Source: Silene noctiflora
Lineage: Eukaryota > Streptophyta > Magnoliopsida > Caryophyllales > Caryophyllaceae
Length of the DNA stretch: 43,029 bases
Reading direction: 5' to 3'
Assembly: GCA_009801015.1 (NCBI GenBank)
Contig: VHZZ01000236.1
Location: 6,213-49,241 of the forward strand
Shown here piece after piece: positions 10,860 to 28,658 of this stretch. Below the pieces are notes generated by a model. That model was not told the DNA's origin, searched no databases, and saw only the letters and a list, made by a program, of their open reading frames with translations. The first letter of the stretch is position 1. Every line of letters starts with the position of its first letter. A program made the translations under genes and the position numbers.

Positions 10860-11580
10860 TGTTCAAACTGCGTGTCGGATCGAGCTGCCTTATGCTTGAT
10901 CCAGTCCCGCCCCATATAGCCATTTTTTTTATCTTTTGCTTTTTTTATGGCCATTGGGCACGTGTGGATTGGATTGTGAAAATGTGACACGATCCCAACT
11001 CTGGTGGGAATCCGAGTTATGCTAGGCTAGTATGTGGCTAGGCAAGCTCCAACATTGGGCCATATGTGACAGACCGCGCCATCACAGGCTGAGCTTAACC
11101 GCCATGTTGATCACCTTTAATTATGAATTGGTTGGTTCAGATTAAAATATTAATTAATAACTAATTTCAAAAAATATATATTACTCCGTAATAAATAACT
11201 TGTATTCCATATATATGTTACCTCATAATGTGATGTGTCTCGGCCTAAATAGTCATGATAATAATAATCTTCAAATTAATATTTTGAATTGTAATATGTT
11301 AAATTATGTAAGTGTACTCAAAATGCACTTCAAGTCATGAAATAGTAAATTACTGTAGTAGTTGTGGCGTCGATGGCATGTAAGAAACATCGTGAACTTT
11401 GCACAACGAAGTGCTTAAGTTAAAAATAGTAAGATTCTGCTAATTAACTAAAATTATTTTTGTAGTCCGAGCACAAAATCCTTTTATTTCTAATAATATT
11501 ATATTTAGACATGATATACTTAAATCAAACATAAAATCAAAATTACATAAACAACCAATAATCCAGAAAACGCGCCAAAT
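10860..11580. other. Gene-free stretch upstream of LLG-2 3' end
   Basis: Nothing codes here that I can support. About 10860-11110 is GC-richer (gatccagtcccgcccc, agaccgcgccatcacaggc) and probably a degraded transposon of unknown class. The rest is AT-rich. Confidence 0.35.
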
Positions 11581-11623
11581 ACTATTTCATTCAGTCATCT
11601 TCTTCTCCTCCGCCTCCTCCTCC

Positions 11624-14299
11624 TTAGGCGTTGCCTCCTTCGACTGTGACCTGTTTCCCACCGTGGACACCACCACACTCGAGCCCCCGCTTACTCTGAG
11701 CACACTGGTTGGCGAAGAGGCCCGGCGGGTAGCCACCCTTAAGATTAATGTAACTGAACATAATCTGAGCACACTGGTTGGTTAAGTCATTGAGTTGATG
11801 AACAAAAGGGCAGGCAAATTCCTTGAAAGCATTACAGCAGGGGATTGCAGGGTATTTTGGTCCTTTGCATTTGCTGGTAATTATTGTATAGTTTTGCTTC
11901 TCAAAATTTATAGGACATGCTGCAATTAATTCATCAAATTAATGTCTTTATTAGCATAATTAATAATCTAGCTGAAAGAAATGCAACCACTTTCCTAAAG
12001 TTTACTCGAATTATACCAATCAGGATAATTTGTTGTAAAACCGTCTTACATTAATTTATAGTAGACGAATTGAAGTTTTTTGGTTAAATAGGTGCGAAAG
12101 TGGTAATTAAGCCCTTTAACTTTGTTCAATTGTGAAAGCAATTAAGCCCCTTAAGTTTCACCAAAAGTGAAATTCAACCCCATTTTCTTATTTTTCAACA
12201 AATTCTTAAATTAAAATCACTTTTAATAAAATTTATCAAATATAAAATATTTTGTTTTATAATTTAAGAACTTTTATATTTATATTAAATATTTAGAATT
12301 GTTTTTTTTTTTAAATTTTATAGTATATAGACAATTTATTATATATGTATGAATACTATATAAATTATAAAAAATTTACTAAATATGTATGTAAAAGTGT
12401 TCTTCGATGATTACAAAATTATGTTGAAATTCGTAAAGTTGTAATTAGTAATTTTTAGTATTTAATAAATTGTTTAATACTAATATTAAATGTTTTTAAT
12501 TAAATTTTTTGTGAAAATTTAAAAAATGGGGTTGAATTTCACTCTTAGTGAAACTTAAGGGGCTTGATTGCTCCAAATGAAACTTATGAGGCCTAATTTC
12601 ACAATTGAACAAAATTAAGGGGCTTAATTACCACTTTCGCGGTTAAATATGGTTATTTGACAAGTTCATTGGGGTTTTAGAGTCGGTTTCAAACTATTTG
12701 AGACCAATGAATCCACTTCATCACTTAAAAATTGTTGCCCTTATAAGACCATGCCCAAGCAAGGTCATGGAGAGGGTCATGACCTTGTTAGGTCATGCTA
12801 ATCCATAATTAAGCACAACATTAACTTGACCTTGAAGTAGAAGATGACAATTGAAGGTCAATTGGTGACCTTGAAGTAGAAGGGGTCAATTGGAGGTCAC
12901 CTAGTAGGTGTCACCTTCTAATTGCTTGAACACAAATAATGAGGACAACAAAGTAAACAAAAAATTGGGTGGCGACCTAAAGTGGTGACCTTCTGCCTGG
13001 GAGGGTGAAAGCGGGTCAAGATTAATAAGGTGTAATTAAGAGGAAAAATTTTGGTGACTCGATTAAGTCGACCTTCTGCTTGGGGATGGTCTAAGGGCTA
13101 AGAGAAAGCCGCTTAGTTTGTCAACGGCTTTACTCTTCACAAGTTTTCTAAAGCTTGCAAAATGGTTTACATAATTCAAAGACCGAAACCGTTGGAGACC
13201 TCAGATGCTTACTCTTTTCACTTTTTCTAATACTTGTAGTATGTTTTGGAGAATTAGAACGACTAAAACCGCTAACTATCTCAGCGGCTTTATATAAAAA
13301 CAGGGGAAAAAAAATAAAAGTGATGACGTTGACCCATTGACTCCAAATAATTTGAAACTGACCTTAAAAACTCAATCAATTTGTCAAATAATCCTATTTT
13401 ACCAAAAAATTCAGATAAATTTACTTGAAAAATAAAGTCATCCTTAATATTGAGTAGTATTTGACATTTTAATAGGATTCATAATGATTTTAATAATTGA
13501 TTTTTTCCTAATACGATAGCGAATACGCTAAAGGCGCAACTTACTAACCTATCCCAAACCCGCTTATCCGGCTAAGAGATCACCTCTAAACTAGAGTAGC
13601 ATCCACTATCAACTAATTCATCAAACATCAACAATCAATTTCTACTAATGACAACCATTAAAAACTTTGCTATTCTCCCATTTTTTTTTAATTTTTTTTT
13701 TGTTAATTCAACAAGAATGTTACTCCCTCCGTCTCAGTCACTTATTTACATTATTTATTCTTTATAAGAGACAAGTTCGGCTTGAGCCCGGTTCAAGGTG
13801 AGCAAAGGAACTGGGCCACAAGTTTGTTTGGGCCTCAAAGATGCCGTTATACAGTATAAAAATAAAATAAAACTTACGGTTCTATTAACAAAGGCTAGTG
13901 TAGTGGTCCCAAATTTGCTTATCAGCCAAGAAACCTTATTTTAAATGTTCTCAACATATTTTGAGGGCCTCCGTTTTGTTGTTGCACGGGGCCTCCAAAT
14001 TATTTGAGACGCCCCTAATAAGAGATATTTTAATAAAAATAAACAAATGATTAGAACAGAATGAGTAAATAAGAACGATATAATTACGTTTTTGGTGTTG
14101 AAGAAGAGCACGCGAAGTCGAGAGACGAGGTTGATGAAGCTCATTTGTTCCTACAAGTTTTATTACTTCAAATTAAACAAAATAAATTGGACCATAAAAT
14201 TCTTAATTGAGAAATTAAAATAAGAAAATGACCTAAAATTGAAGGTGAACCAAATGGTGAGAGACCCAATATGAGAAATATGATGAATATTATTGACAT
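11624..14299 (-). CDS. LORELEI-like protein, copy 2, without GPI tail, 3 exons
   Basis: Exons on the minus strand: 14299-14233, 14150-14088, 11919-11624; 141 residues. Exon 2 is 63 nt, as in copy 1, and intron phases are the same. The signal peptide is short (MSIIFIIFLILGLSPFG). The LLG module is intact: CPINFEKQNYTIIT, KCKGPKYPAIPCC, FACPFVHQLNDL, NQCAQIMFSYINL, YPPGLFANQC and GLEC, with all eight cysteines. After GLEC the frame gives only a polar tail (GGVHGGKQVTVEGGNA) and a stop. No other frame downstream supplies a hydrophobic GPI signal; what follows is Glu/Lys-rich. It should therefore be secreted and soluble, or be a decaying copy. The 2.2-kb intron 2 is packed with nested transposons. 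Coding identity and splice sites look maintained, so I call it a gene rather than a pseudogene. Confidence 0.85.
12091..12640. mobile_element. 550-bp MULE-type MITE with 9-bp target duplication
   Basis: The ends are inverted repeats of over 100 bp (gcgaaagtggtaattaagcc ... ggcttaattaccactttcgc, and aattcaacccc ... ggggttgaatt). The direct repeat GGTTAAATA flanks it at 12082-12090 and 12641-12649. A 9-bp duplication is typical of Mutator-like elements. There is no coding capacity. Confidence 0.85.
12737..13098. mobile_element. MITE with 'gcccttannagaccat' ends
   Basis: The left end (gcccttataagaccatgccc) matches the inverted right end (tagcccttagaccatcccc). The interior repeats aaggtca/tgacctt motifs. 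It has no open frame of interest. It lies inside the outer element of LLG-2 intron 2. Confidence 0.6.
13722..14068. mobile_element. Stowaway-like MITE carrying an insertion
   Basis: The left end (ctccctccgtctcagtcact) and right end (inverted: tactcattctgttctaatca) are the familiar Tc1/mariner-type short element ends. About 13770-14010 between them is an unrelated GC-richer insert (gcttgagcccggttcaaggt ... ttgttgcacggggcctccaa), probably another degraded repeat. Confidence 0.55.
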
Positions 14300-15124
14300 C
14301 TTTGATTCAAGTTTAATTTGTGAAATTGTTTCTCACTTTGAAACCATTATTTATGAGTGAGTGACCCAAAATGTATCCAAAATATTCAACCATTAGTCAA
14401 CAACAACAACTTGTTCCAATGACCGGCGTTGCCAAAGTTGAAAAATTAAACGGAACCAAGCTGAAAAGGTACCCGAAACCTGGAAAAAAAAAAAAAGTTA
14501 ACTAAATCCTGAAAAAGTAGCTATAAAAATCTAAAATAGTTGAAAATCAGGAGTTGATAAGTTGATTAATTATATAAAAAAAGTTTGGCAAATTAACTGA
14601 AGAGGTAGCTTATATTTGATGAATGACGTGTTTTAAGGGGAAAAAAAATTATTTTCTAAAGTTGGTACCACTACAACCTTTCCTCATATTTATTTAACCG
14701 ATTATGTAAAAGGATGGATAATATAAGTAAACTTACGGGAAAATCATTTTGCAATCTAACATATGAGTATTGTATAAGTTATCCAAATTTATCCAAAAAT
14801 TCATGAAAAATCAAATAAAGAGTTTTCAAAATAAATTGAACATTTGTTATATACAATTATGAAAAGAAAAAAAATACCGGTCTGAATTCTTGCAAACCCG
14901 AATAATTCAAATCCCAAATGACCCGTTTTCGAAATCTTAATTATTTGTAGATATAGTCAAATTATTGGATTATTTAATCCCGTGCAATATTTTGCACGGG
15001 TATAAAACTAGTATAATATTATTTACTACTTGTACATTATAGATTGAAGGGGTAAAAAGGTAATATAACCCAGAATTACGTACTTAAAATCTTAAATGTT
15101 ACTTTAGGTAGCAACAAAATCTAG
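14300..15124. other. Intergenic DNA between LLG-2 and tRNA-Pro
   Basis: Holds the LLG-2 promoter side, a degraded foldback repeat (about 14450-14660, gaaaaggtacccgaaacctg) related to 9712-10140, and the Helitron end described separately. No coding gene is visible. Confidence 0.4.
14979..15011 (+). mobile_element. Helitron 3' end
   Basis: A hairpin (CCCGTGCAatattTTGCACGGG, 14979-15000) is followed 7 bases later by CTAG at 15008-15011 and then T. This is the Helitron terminal layout (hairpin close to a CTRR end, inserted before T). The same end occurs at 21157-21191 and, inverted, at 42894-42922. I could not place this element's 5' end. Confidence 0.7.
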
Positions 15125-15130
15125 AAAAAA
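15125..15130 (-). terminator. Pol III terminator of tRNA-Pro
   Basis: Six T residues (read on the minus strand) immediately follow the discriminator base of the tRNA. Confidence 0.85.
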
Positions 15131-15202
15131 GGGGCGTTCCGAGAATCGAACTCGGGACCTCTCGCACCCAAAGCGAGAATCATACCACTAGACCAAACGC
15201 CC
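15131..15202 (-). tRNA. tRNA-Pro (anticodon UGG)
   Basis: The minus strand folds into a 72-nt cloverleaf. The acceptor stem is GGGCGTT/AACGCCC with discriminator C, the anticodon arm is CTCGC-TTTGGGT-GCGAG and the T arm is CCGAG-TTCGATT-CTCGG. The loop puts TGG at positions 34-36, so it reads CCA proline codons. There is no intron and CCA is not encoded, as in nuclear genes. The box A and box B regions (TGGTCTAGTGG, GGTCCCGAGTTC) are intact. Confidence 0.97.
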
Positions 15203-15788
15203 TTTTGATGTTAAAAATTACTCAAGTAAAATAAAATACTGTTTCACATCCATTGGCCACTTCTGTCGAGAAACTACAAGAGTCGTACCTTTTCGGCTTT
15301 TCTAACGTGTGCTATAAATATATGAAGTCAAATAAAGAACTATATTCAAGATTTTATCATTAAAACCGGTAATATCGATTTCCTCTTTCAATTTTCATAA
15401 GAGGATCACGAAAATCTGTTCTCATTTGAACACTTAAAACATACGTTAGAAAATCTCAAATATATAACATAACGATAACAAGTTCATTCCCGACCACTGC
15501 TCAGTACTCACTAGTCACTAGTACGACACTTAATAATCTAAACTCAGATGTGAGATGCTAAATCCAGTTAAATGTAACAATGACCGTGGCAAAAACCATC
15601 CACGGTAACCACAATATGTAGTTTACAATCCTCGGGTTGATTCGAGTTTGGTCAATTTTACGAGGTCTACTTCACATTCGCTATAAATTAATCAAAGTAC
15701 AGTACCGTGTTACAATATGATTGTATGTATATATGGTATTTGACAAATATCAATTACAAGAAACTCAAAAAAACAAGGTTTTCAGTTT
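15203..15788. other. MDAR 3' flank
   Basis: Between the tRNA and the MDAR stop codon. It should contain the MDAR 3' untranslated region (minus strand). I see no further gene or clear repeat. Confidence 0.4.
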
Positions 15789-20970
<5,182 letters not shown>

Positions 20971-21191
20971 TCTCCTTACTAATAAAGCTAAGTCATTTAA
21001 AGACTTCTGATTGGTTCCCTAATTTAAGTGATTTTTTATTTTTTTTCTAAAATTGGCTCCACCACAAACTTGCCTTGGATTATTTAACATCATTTCCGAA
21101 TTTAACGTCTAATTATCGTACTAACTAACCTATTTCCTATGTTATCTAAAAAACAACCCGTGCATTTTTTTTTGCACGGGATTAAAACTAG
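20971..21191 (+). mobile_element. Complete 221-bp non-autonomous mini-Helitron
   Basis: Starts TCTCCTTACTAATAAAGC directly after A (20970). The 3' end is a hairpin CCCGTGCA-N8-TGCACGGG (21157-21180), seven bases, then CTAG (21188-21191), followed by T (21192). This is the Helitron rule set: 5' TC, 3' hairpin plus CTRR, inserted between A and T with no duplication. There is no coding capacity. It is one of several elements in the window sharing the CCCGTGCA hairpin. Confidence 0.85.
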
Positions 21192-21564
21192 TTAGTGGTA
21201 TTAAAGCGGGACCATGAACAGGTTCAGCTCCGCCGGGCCTGGGTTGGTGAAGAGTGAGCCCAATCCCACATACCACACCATGGGCTAATGGTGAGTGGGC
21301 CGAGGCGGACTAGGTTAAGGACTTGGTGGCCCTAAACCTGCCACATCACTTAAAAGGTATCGTAACTAAAATTATCACGACACCATCTCATAGATATACA
21401 TATCTCAAACATGCTAGAGACCGACCCCTTCACGTTTTAGGCCGAGCTCGAACCCACCTCGATTAAGTCGACCTATCCGAGCCAATTCCGAGCTTAGGTA
21501 GGTATGACTGCAATAATGCAATCAACCGCGTGCGATTAAAGCCTTGACATATTCATGCACCAAC

Positions 21565-21577
21565 CAATAATATAAAT
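21565..21577 (+). promoter_or_regulatory. CCAAT/TATA core promoter of the glutaredoxin gene
   Basis: CCAAT at 21565-21569 is followed directly by TATAAAT at 21571-21577. The TATA lies 59-65 bases before the start codon, giving a leader of about 30 bases. The stretch 21192-21560 before it has no gene. Confidence 0.5.
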
Positions 21578-21635
21578 CGATCTGCTCCACAAATTCTAGG
21601 GTTTCAACTTCCATTACGCGCAATACGCAAGGAAA

Positions 21636-24557
<2,922 letters not shown>

Positions 24558-25440
24558 CTGAGCAGTGCGATTGCATAAACAAACAATACAAGTATGTTGT
24601 TAATAATAATAGACGCCATGGTTAATGGTTACCGTGTCTAATTAAGACTAGTACTTGCTCGTCCTGGATTTTCATGTGAAATAAGTATTAAAACAGTAAA
24701 CACAAGATTCGGTGAAGGGTATATGCTGCTTTGGTACTGCTCACTTTTCTTTTTTCTGTTCGACTCTACGCTTTTTTATTCTATCCATTGTTTTTAGCTT
24801 GCATTTGCAGGACCATGATACTTCTATGATACTCTTTATCGTAGAGCTGAGAAAAGCGGACTTAGCTTAAACTGTTGGGAATCCGACCTGCATCTGTACA
24901 GGACCTGAAATTTTGTTGAATTAGAACCTGACCTAGCCGATGCTGACTGATACCTGATACTACCAAACTGGAAGTGTGGGATTCTGAGACCTGACCTGTG
25001 ACCCGATAATCACTCGCAATTAACAACACCCACCAAATCACCAATGATCTTATATGATTTTTATTTAGCTTAAAAACGTGGTCTTAAAACCATTCTTTTC
25101 TTTTCCGGTGTTTTGTTTACCTTTCGTTTCTTCACAAAAAGAAACTCACCCAAAAAAACAAGTCTGCCCTCTCGAACTTCAATCATAATTTAGTCCCACC
25201 ATAGATCCGAGCCTTTGAAGGGTTAAGGACTTAAGCTTATGTTCTTGAAGGCGATCATTTTCTTGACGGTGACCATTACTTACTGCTTGGAGCTAAAGTA
25301 TCCTTTTCCTTCCGTTCTATTGAATTATTTACGGTTTTTTTTTGGCACAGAGTCCATGATATGGAAAATGTACAAATAACCAATTACTTTCCTTCCTCTA
25401 CTTTTAATGGCCACTTGCCATATATACATGAGTTTTACAA
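24558..25440. other. Intergenic DNA after glutaredoxin
   Basis: Contains the glutaredoxin 3' untranslated region. At about 24880-25010 there is a stretch with repeated gacctgac/acctga words, probably a degraded repeat. No gene is visible. Confidence 0.4.
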
Positions 25441-25460
25441 GGACAATATTGAAATTCAAT

Positions 25461-25680
25461 CCCGCAGGGTGGAGTTTAGTGGTTAAAACTTGGGTGAAAT
25501 TTTCAGGAGACTTAAAGTTCAAGCCTTCCATGAGTAAAACTTGTGGAGCATTCTTGGCCTGAGTTTAGCCTTATAGACTTCGAGTCTGTCACCCTCCGAT
25601 GGCTTAACTGGTATACGTGGTTCACACGCTATTACATATACCCGAGGATTCCCACATCAGCAAAAAAAAAAAAAAAAAAA
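25461..25680 (+). mobile_element. Full-length poly(A) SINE
   Basis: The head has tRNA-like pol III boxes (gtttagtggttaaaacttgg as box A and aaagttcaagccttcc as box B) and the end is an 18-19 base poly(A) run (25662-25680). The flanking direct repeat TATTGAAATTCAAT (25447-25460) / TATTGAAATTGAAT (25877-25890) matches 13 of 14, but the right copy is separated from the tail by the Stowaway element. The family differs from the ttgttg-tailed SINEs elsewhere in the window. Confidence 0.75.
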
Positions 25681-25878
25681 TACTCCCTCCTAGTCTCTCT
25701 GTGTTGGTTTCTATTTTCTTTTCGGTGATAGTTTAGTGTTGGTTTCTCTTTTCTTTTTTGGTAAGTTTTGTGTGGCCCAAATTAAATTCCATGTGGGAAA
25801 GAGTGTTTTGTGTGGTTCAAATTCATTTCCTTAATTTTAGTGTCCAAAAGAAAGGGAACCAACATAGAGACGGGAGTA
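25681..25878. mobile_element. Stowaway MITE inserted at the SINE tail
   Basis: Ends are TACTCCCTCC...GGGAGTA with about 40 bp of inverted similarity (ctctctgtgttggtttctat / inverted tctatgttggttccct), flanked by TA on both sides. It sits exactly between the SINE poly(A) tail and the SINE's right target duplication. Confidence 0.8.
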
Positions 25879-26042
25879 TTGAAATTGAATTATCAAATAA
25901 CCCATTAGAAACATGTCTAATATAAAAAGATAAACAAATAACTAAGACACTCAAAAAATAAAAATGGTAAACAAATGACCGGCACGAAGACAGAACAAAA
26001 AAACTTTTATTCATACTATCCATTCTCCAAAGCATACAAAAG

Positions 26043-26050
26043 TCACACAA

Positions 26051-26089
<39 letters not shown>

Positions 26090-26525
26090 CCCACTTATAC
26101 ATAAACTTACTTGTACTATCATGATACAAATAAACTCCTAATTCATTTGCTTGCCAAACACAAATTCTTGCATCACAAATAAACATTGCAAATCCATCTT
26201 CAACCTTAAATGCAATAAAATCAAGTTTACCTTTTACCCAATTTAAATTGCATGTAACATCTGGTTCAGTAACCATAGCATCAAATTTAACTGTATAAAT
26301 ATTTGTAGAATTAATTTCTTTACTGCTTAAATCTTCATTTTTACTTTTACAATGTACCTTAAGCACATTTTCATTAGGTAAATTATTCATTATTATTATT
26401 CGACCGTAAGGTAAATAATTTTCAACATAAGCATCAATTGTTGAGTAATTATCGATTAACGACGAGATTATTGTAGCTAATATGATTAAGAAAATTAAAT
26501 TTTTCAAGGGTTTAATTGGATTCAT
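26043..26525 (-). CDS. S-protein homologue (plant self-incompatibility S1 family), copy 1
   Basis: Intronless, 160 residues. The N-terminus is a signal peptide (KNLIFLIILATIISSLI), so the product should be a small secreted protein. The S1-domain landmarks are in order: RIIIMNNLP, LKVHCKSKNEDL, CNLNWVKGKLDFIAF, CDARICVWQANELGVYLY, with the four usual cysteines. Known members act in poppy pollen rejection; most of the large family has no known role. The C-terminus carries about 12 asparagines encoded by an AAT microsatellite, then IV-stop, where its partner has only NTSNSIV. It is head to head with the copy at 28227-28658, and the homology continues into the 5' leaders and promoters. Confidence 0.93.
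26049..26089. repeat. (TTA)n microsatellite inside the S-protein homologue
   Basis: About 13 TTA units on the plus strand, read as AAT (Asn) codons in the minus-strand gene. Being a triplet, length change keeps the frame. Confidence 0.95.
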
Positions 26526-27235
26526 TCTGATTTTTTTTTTTTTTTTTGGGGGGTGAATTTTGTTTTGAAATTGTTGGATGTGAATAAAAATTGTGTTGAT
26601 TTATGGGTATATGTATATAGGTGTAGATTTTGTATTTTATTGCAATTAATATATTAAATCCAATATTGGTAGATTTTGTTTTTATGGCAATTTCCACCTG
26701 GGAACGAAAAAAATTTCAAACGATCATAACTTTGTGTTTGATTGTCCGGTTTTGACGATTTTTTTTTCAAATCACTTATCCCCACGAGACGTACGGAATG
26801 GTACAGAAAATAAAATAAAATATTAAATCTACCTTTATATAAAAAAGACTCATTCTATAATTTTTTGAAAATGAAATCTACCTTGGTTGAATTTTAGTCC
26901 AATTTTTAGGTAAAAATAGTGTAAATTTATGTTGTCGTGTAGAAATAGGTATTACATTTTCCATGGGAACCCACAAAAAAAATTATCTGGATCCACTACT
27001 AATTGTGATGGGCATTATTGTCAAATGAAGTTGTTAGAAAAAGAAAAAAAATTAGAAAATATAAGGGTTTATAAGCTTCTTATAACTTATGAGCTGTCTT
27101 ATACTGTGATTTATGGATATTAAACCTTTGTCGTAATTCTACCACCGCTCTTTTTACAATTTTACCTTTTTAAAGAACACGTGCAAGAAGATGATTATTT
27201 ACTGTTATTAACAATGGATGCTAGTAAAAAAAAAT
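26526..27235. other. Shared 5' region of the S-protein pair, left side
   Basis: 26526-26668 read on the minus strand matches 28108-28226 read on the plus strand: ttggattta, aaaatacaaaatctacac, attcacatccaacaatttc. So the two genes keep homologous promoters and leaders. The rest, to the tandem repeat, is AT-rich with no gene. Confidence 0.6.
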
Positions 27236-28113
27236 AGAAAACTTGAGAAATTTAGGGGAAAAAAATGTAAAGGAAACTAACGATAAGATTTTATAAATTT
27301 AAAAAAAAAAAAATATAAAATTAAGTCATTTATAACCTGACGGCTTACAAGTATATTGATTTTCACAGTACATATTTAGTCGTTACAATACACCGAAAAT
27401 AAACTATATTTTGTATTTTGCAAATGTCATGAACAATTCTCCCTAGTCCCCCACAATCTCACTAGATTATCAATAAATGTTCATAAAGTGGCATGTTAAT
27501 GCTCATTAAAAATGAAATATAAAATATGTAAAAAATTTAAATATTTAGGACAAAAAAATGTATAGAAAACTAAAGATAAGATTTTATAAATTTATAAAAA
27601 AATAAATATAAAATTATGCCATTTATAGGCTAACTACTTACAAGTATAATGATTTTCACAGTACATATTTAATCGTTAAAATACACCGAAAATAAACTAC
27701 ATTTTGTATTTTGCAAATGTCATGAACTATTCTCCCTAGTCCCCACAATCTCACTAGATTATCAATAAATGTTCATAAAATGGCATGTTAATGCTCATTA
27801 AAAATGAAATATAAAATATGTAAAAAATTTAAATATTTAGGACAAAAAAATGTATAGAAAACTAAAGATAAGATTTTATAAATTTATAAAAAAATAAATA
27901 TAAAATTATGCCATTTATAGGCTAACTACTTACAAGTATATTGATTTTCACAGTACATATTTAGTCGTTAAAATACACCGAAAATAAACTACAATTTGTA
28001 TTTTGCAAATGTCATGAACAATTCTCCCTAGTCCCCCACAATGTCACTAGATTATCAATAAATGTTCATAAAATGTCATGTTATAATGCTCATTAAAAAT
28101 GAAATCTACCTAT
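27236..28113. repeat. Three tandem copies of a 292-bp unit between the S-protein genes
   Basis: The block gattttcacagtacatattt recurs at 27358, 27651 and 27943 (period 292-293). The units also share acaccgaaaataaactac, ttctccctagtccc and tcactagattatcaataaat. The last two units are more alike than the first. The unit is AT-rich and without coding capacity. It lies just upstream of S-protein copy 2. Confidence 0.9.
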
Positions 28114-28226
28114 ATATGTTGGATTTAGTATACTTAATACATTAAAATACAAAATCTACACATATACAAATACTACAAGAACACACAAACACTATTCACA
28201 TCCAACAATTTCAAAAACAAAACAAA

Positions 28227-28658
28227 ATGCACCCAATAATGAAACCCTTGAAGAACTTGATATTCTTAATAATATTAGTAGCATTAACCATTGATGCAAA
28301 TGATCAAAACCGGGCACCCGATTCTCGAATAATAATCATGAATAATTTGCCTAATAATAATGTGCTTAAGGTACATTGTCAAGGTAGTGATGATCATAGA
28401 GATTTTGGAAGTTTAGAAGTTAATTGTACAAGTATTTATTCAATTGGGTTTTGGGTTTTGGGTTCTAAATATAATTGTAATTTAAATTGGACAAAAGGGT
28501 ATCTTGATTTTATTGCATTTGAATCAGGACACTATTCTATGTGTGATGGGGATCCTTGTCTTTGGAAGGCAAATGATTTAGGAGTGTTTGTATACCATGA
28601 TGAAACTAGCAAGTTTGAGTTTATGTATAAGTGGAATACTAGTAATAGTATTGTGTGA
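28227..28658 (+). CDS. S-protein homologue (plant self-incompatibility S1 family), copy 2
   Basis: Intronless, 143 residues. A signal peptide (KNLIFLIILVALTIDA) starts it; a second Met (MKPLKNL) four codons on aligns with the other copy. The S1 landmarks are RIIIMNNLP, LKVHCQGSDD, YNCNLNWTKGYLDFIAF and CDGDPCLWKANDLGVFVYHDETSKF. It has one more cysteine than copy 1 (EVNCTSIY). It ends MYKWNTSNSIV without the asparagine run. Predicted secreted; ligand or receptor role unknown. The two copies clearly arose by one inverted duplication but have diverged a good deal between the conserved blocks. Confidence 0.93.
   Translation: MHPIMKPLKNLIFLIILVALTIDANDQNRAPDSRIIIMNNLPNNNVLKVHCQGSDDHRDFGSLEVNCTSIYSIGFWVLGSKYNCNLNWTKGYLDFIAFESGHYSMCDGDPCLWKANDLGVFVYHDETSKFEFMYKWNTSNSIV

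Larger units (their letters stand above)
12065..13420. mobile_element. Outer terminal-inverted-repeat element with nested insertions
   Basis: The segment around 12068-12081 plus 12650-12730 (ttttttggttaaata, tatttgacaagttcattggg, gtttcaaactatttgag) matches in inverted form about 13320-13418 (ctcaatcaatttgtcaaata, ccaaaaaattcag). The left arm is interrupted by the element at 12091-12640, and another element (12737-13098) lies between the arms. All of it is in LLG-2 intron 2. Confidence 0.65.

Noticed and set aside
11587..11772. 61-residue frame as an alternative LLG-2 C-terminus
   Set aside because: It is out of phase with the LLG module, is highly charged and gives no GPI signal.
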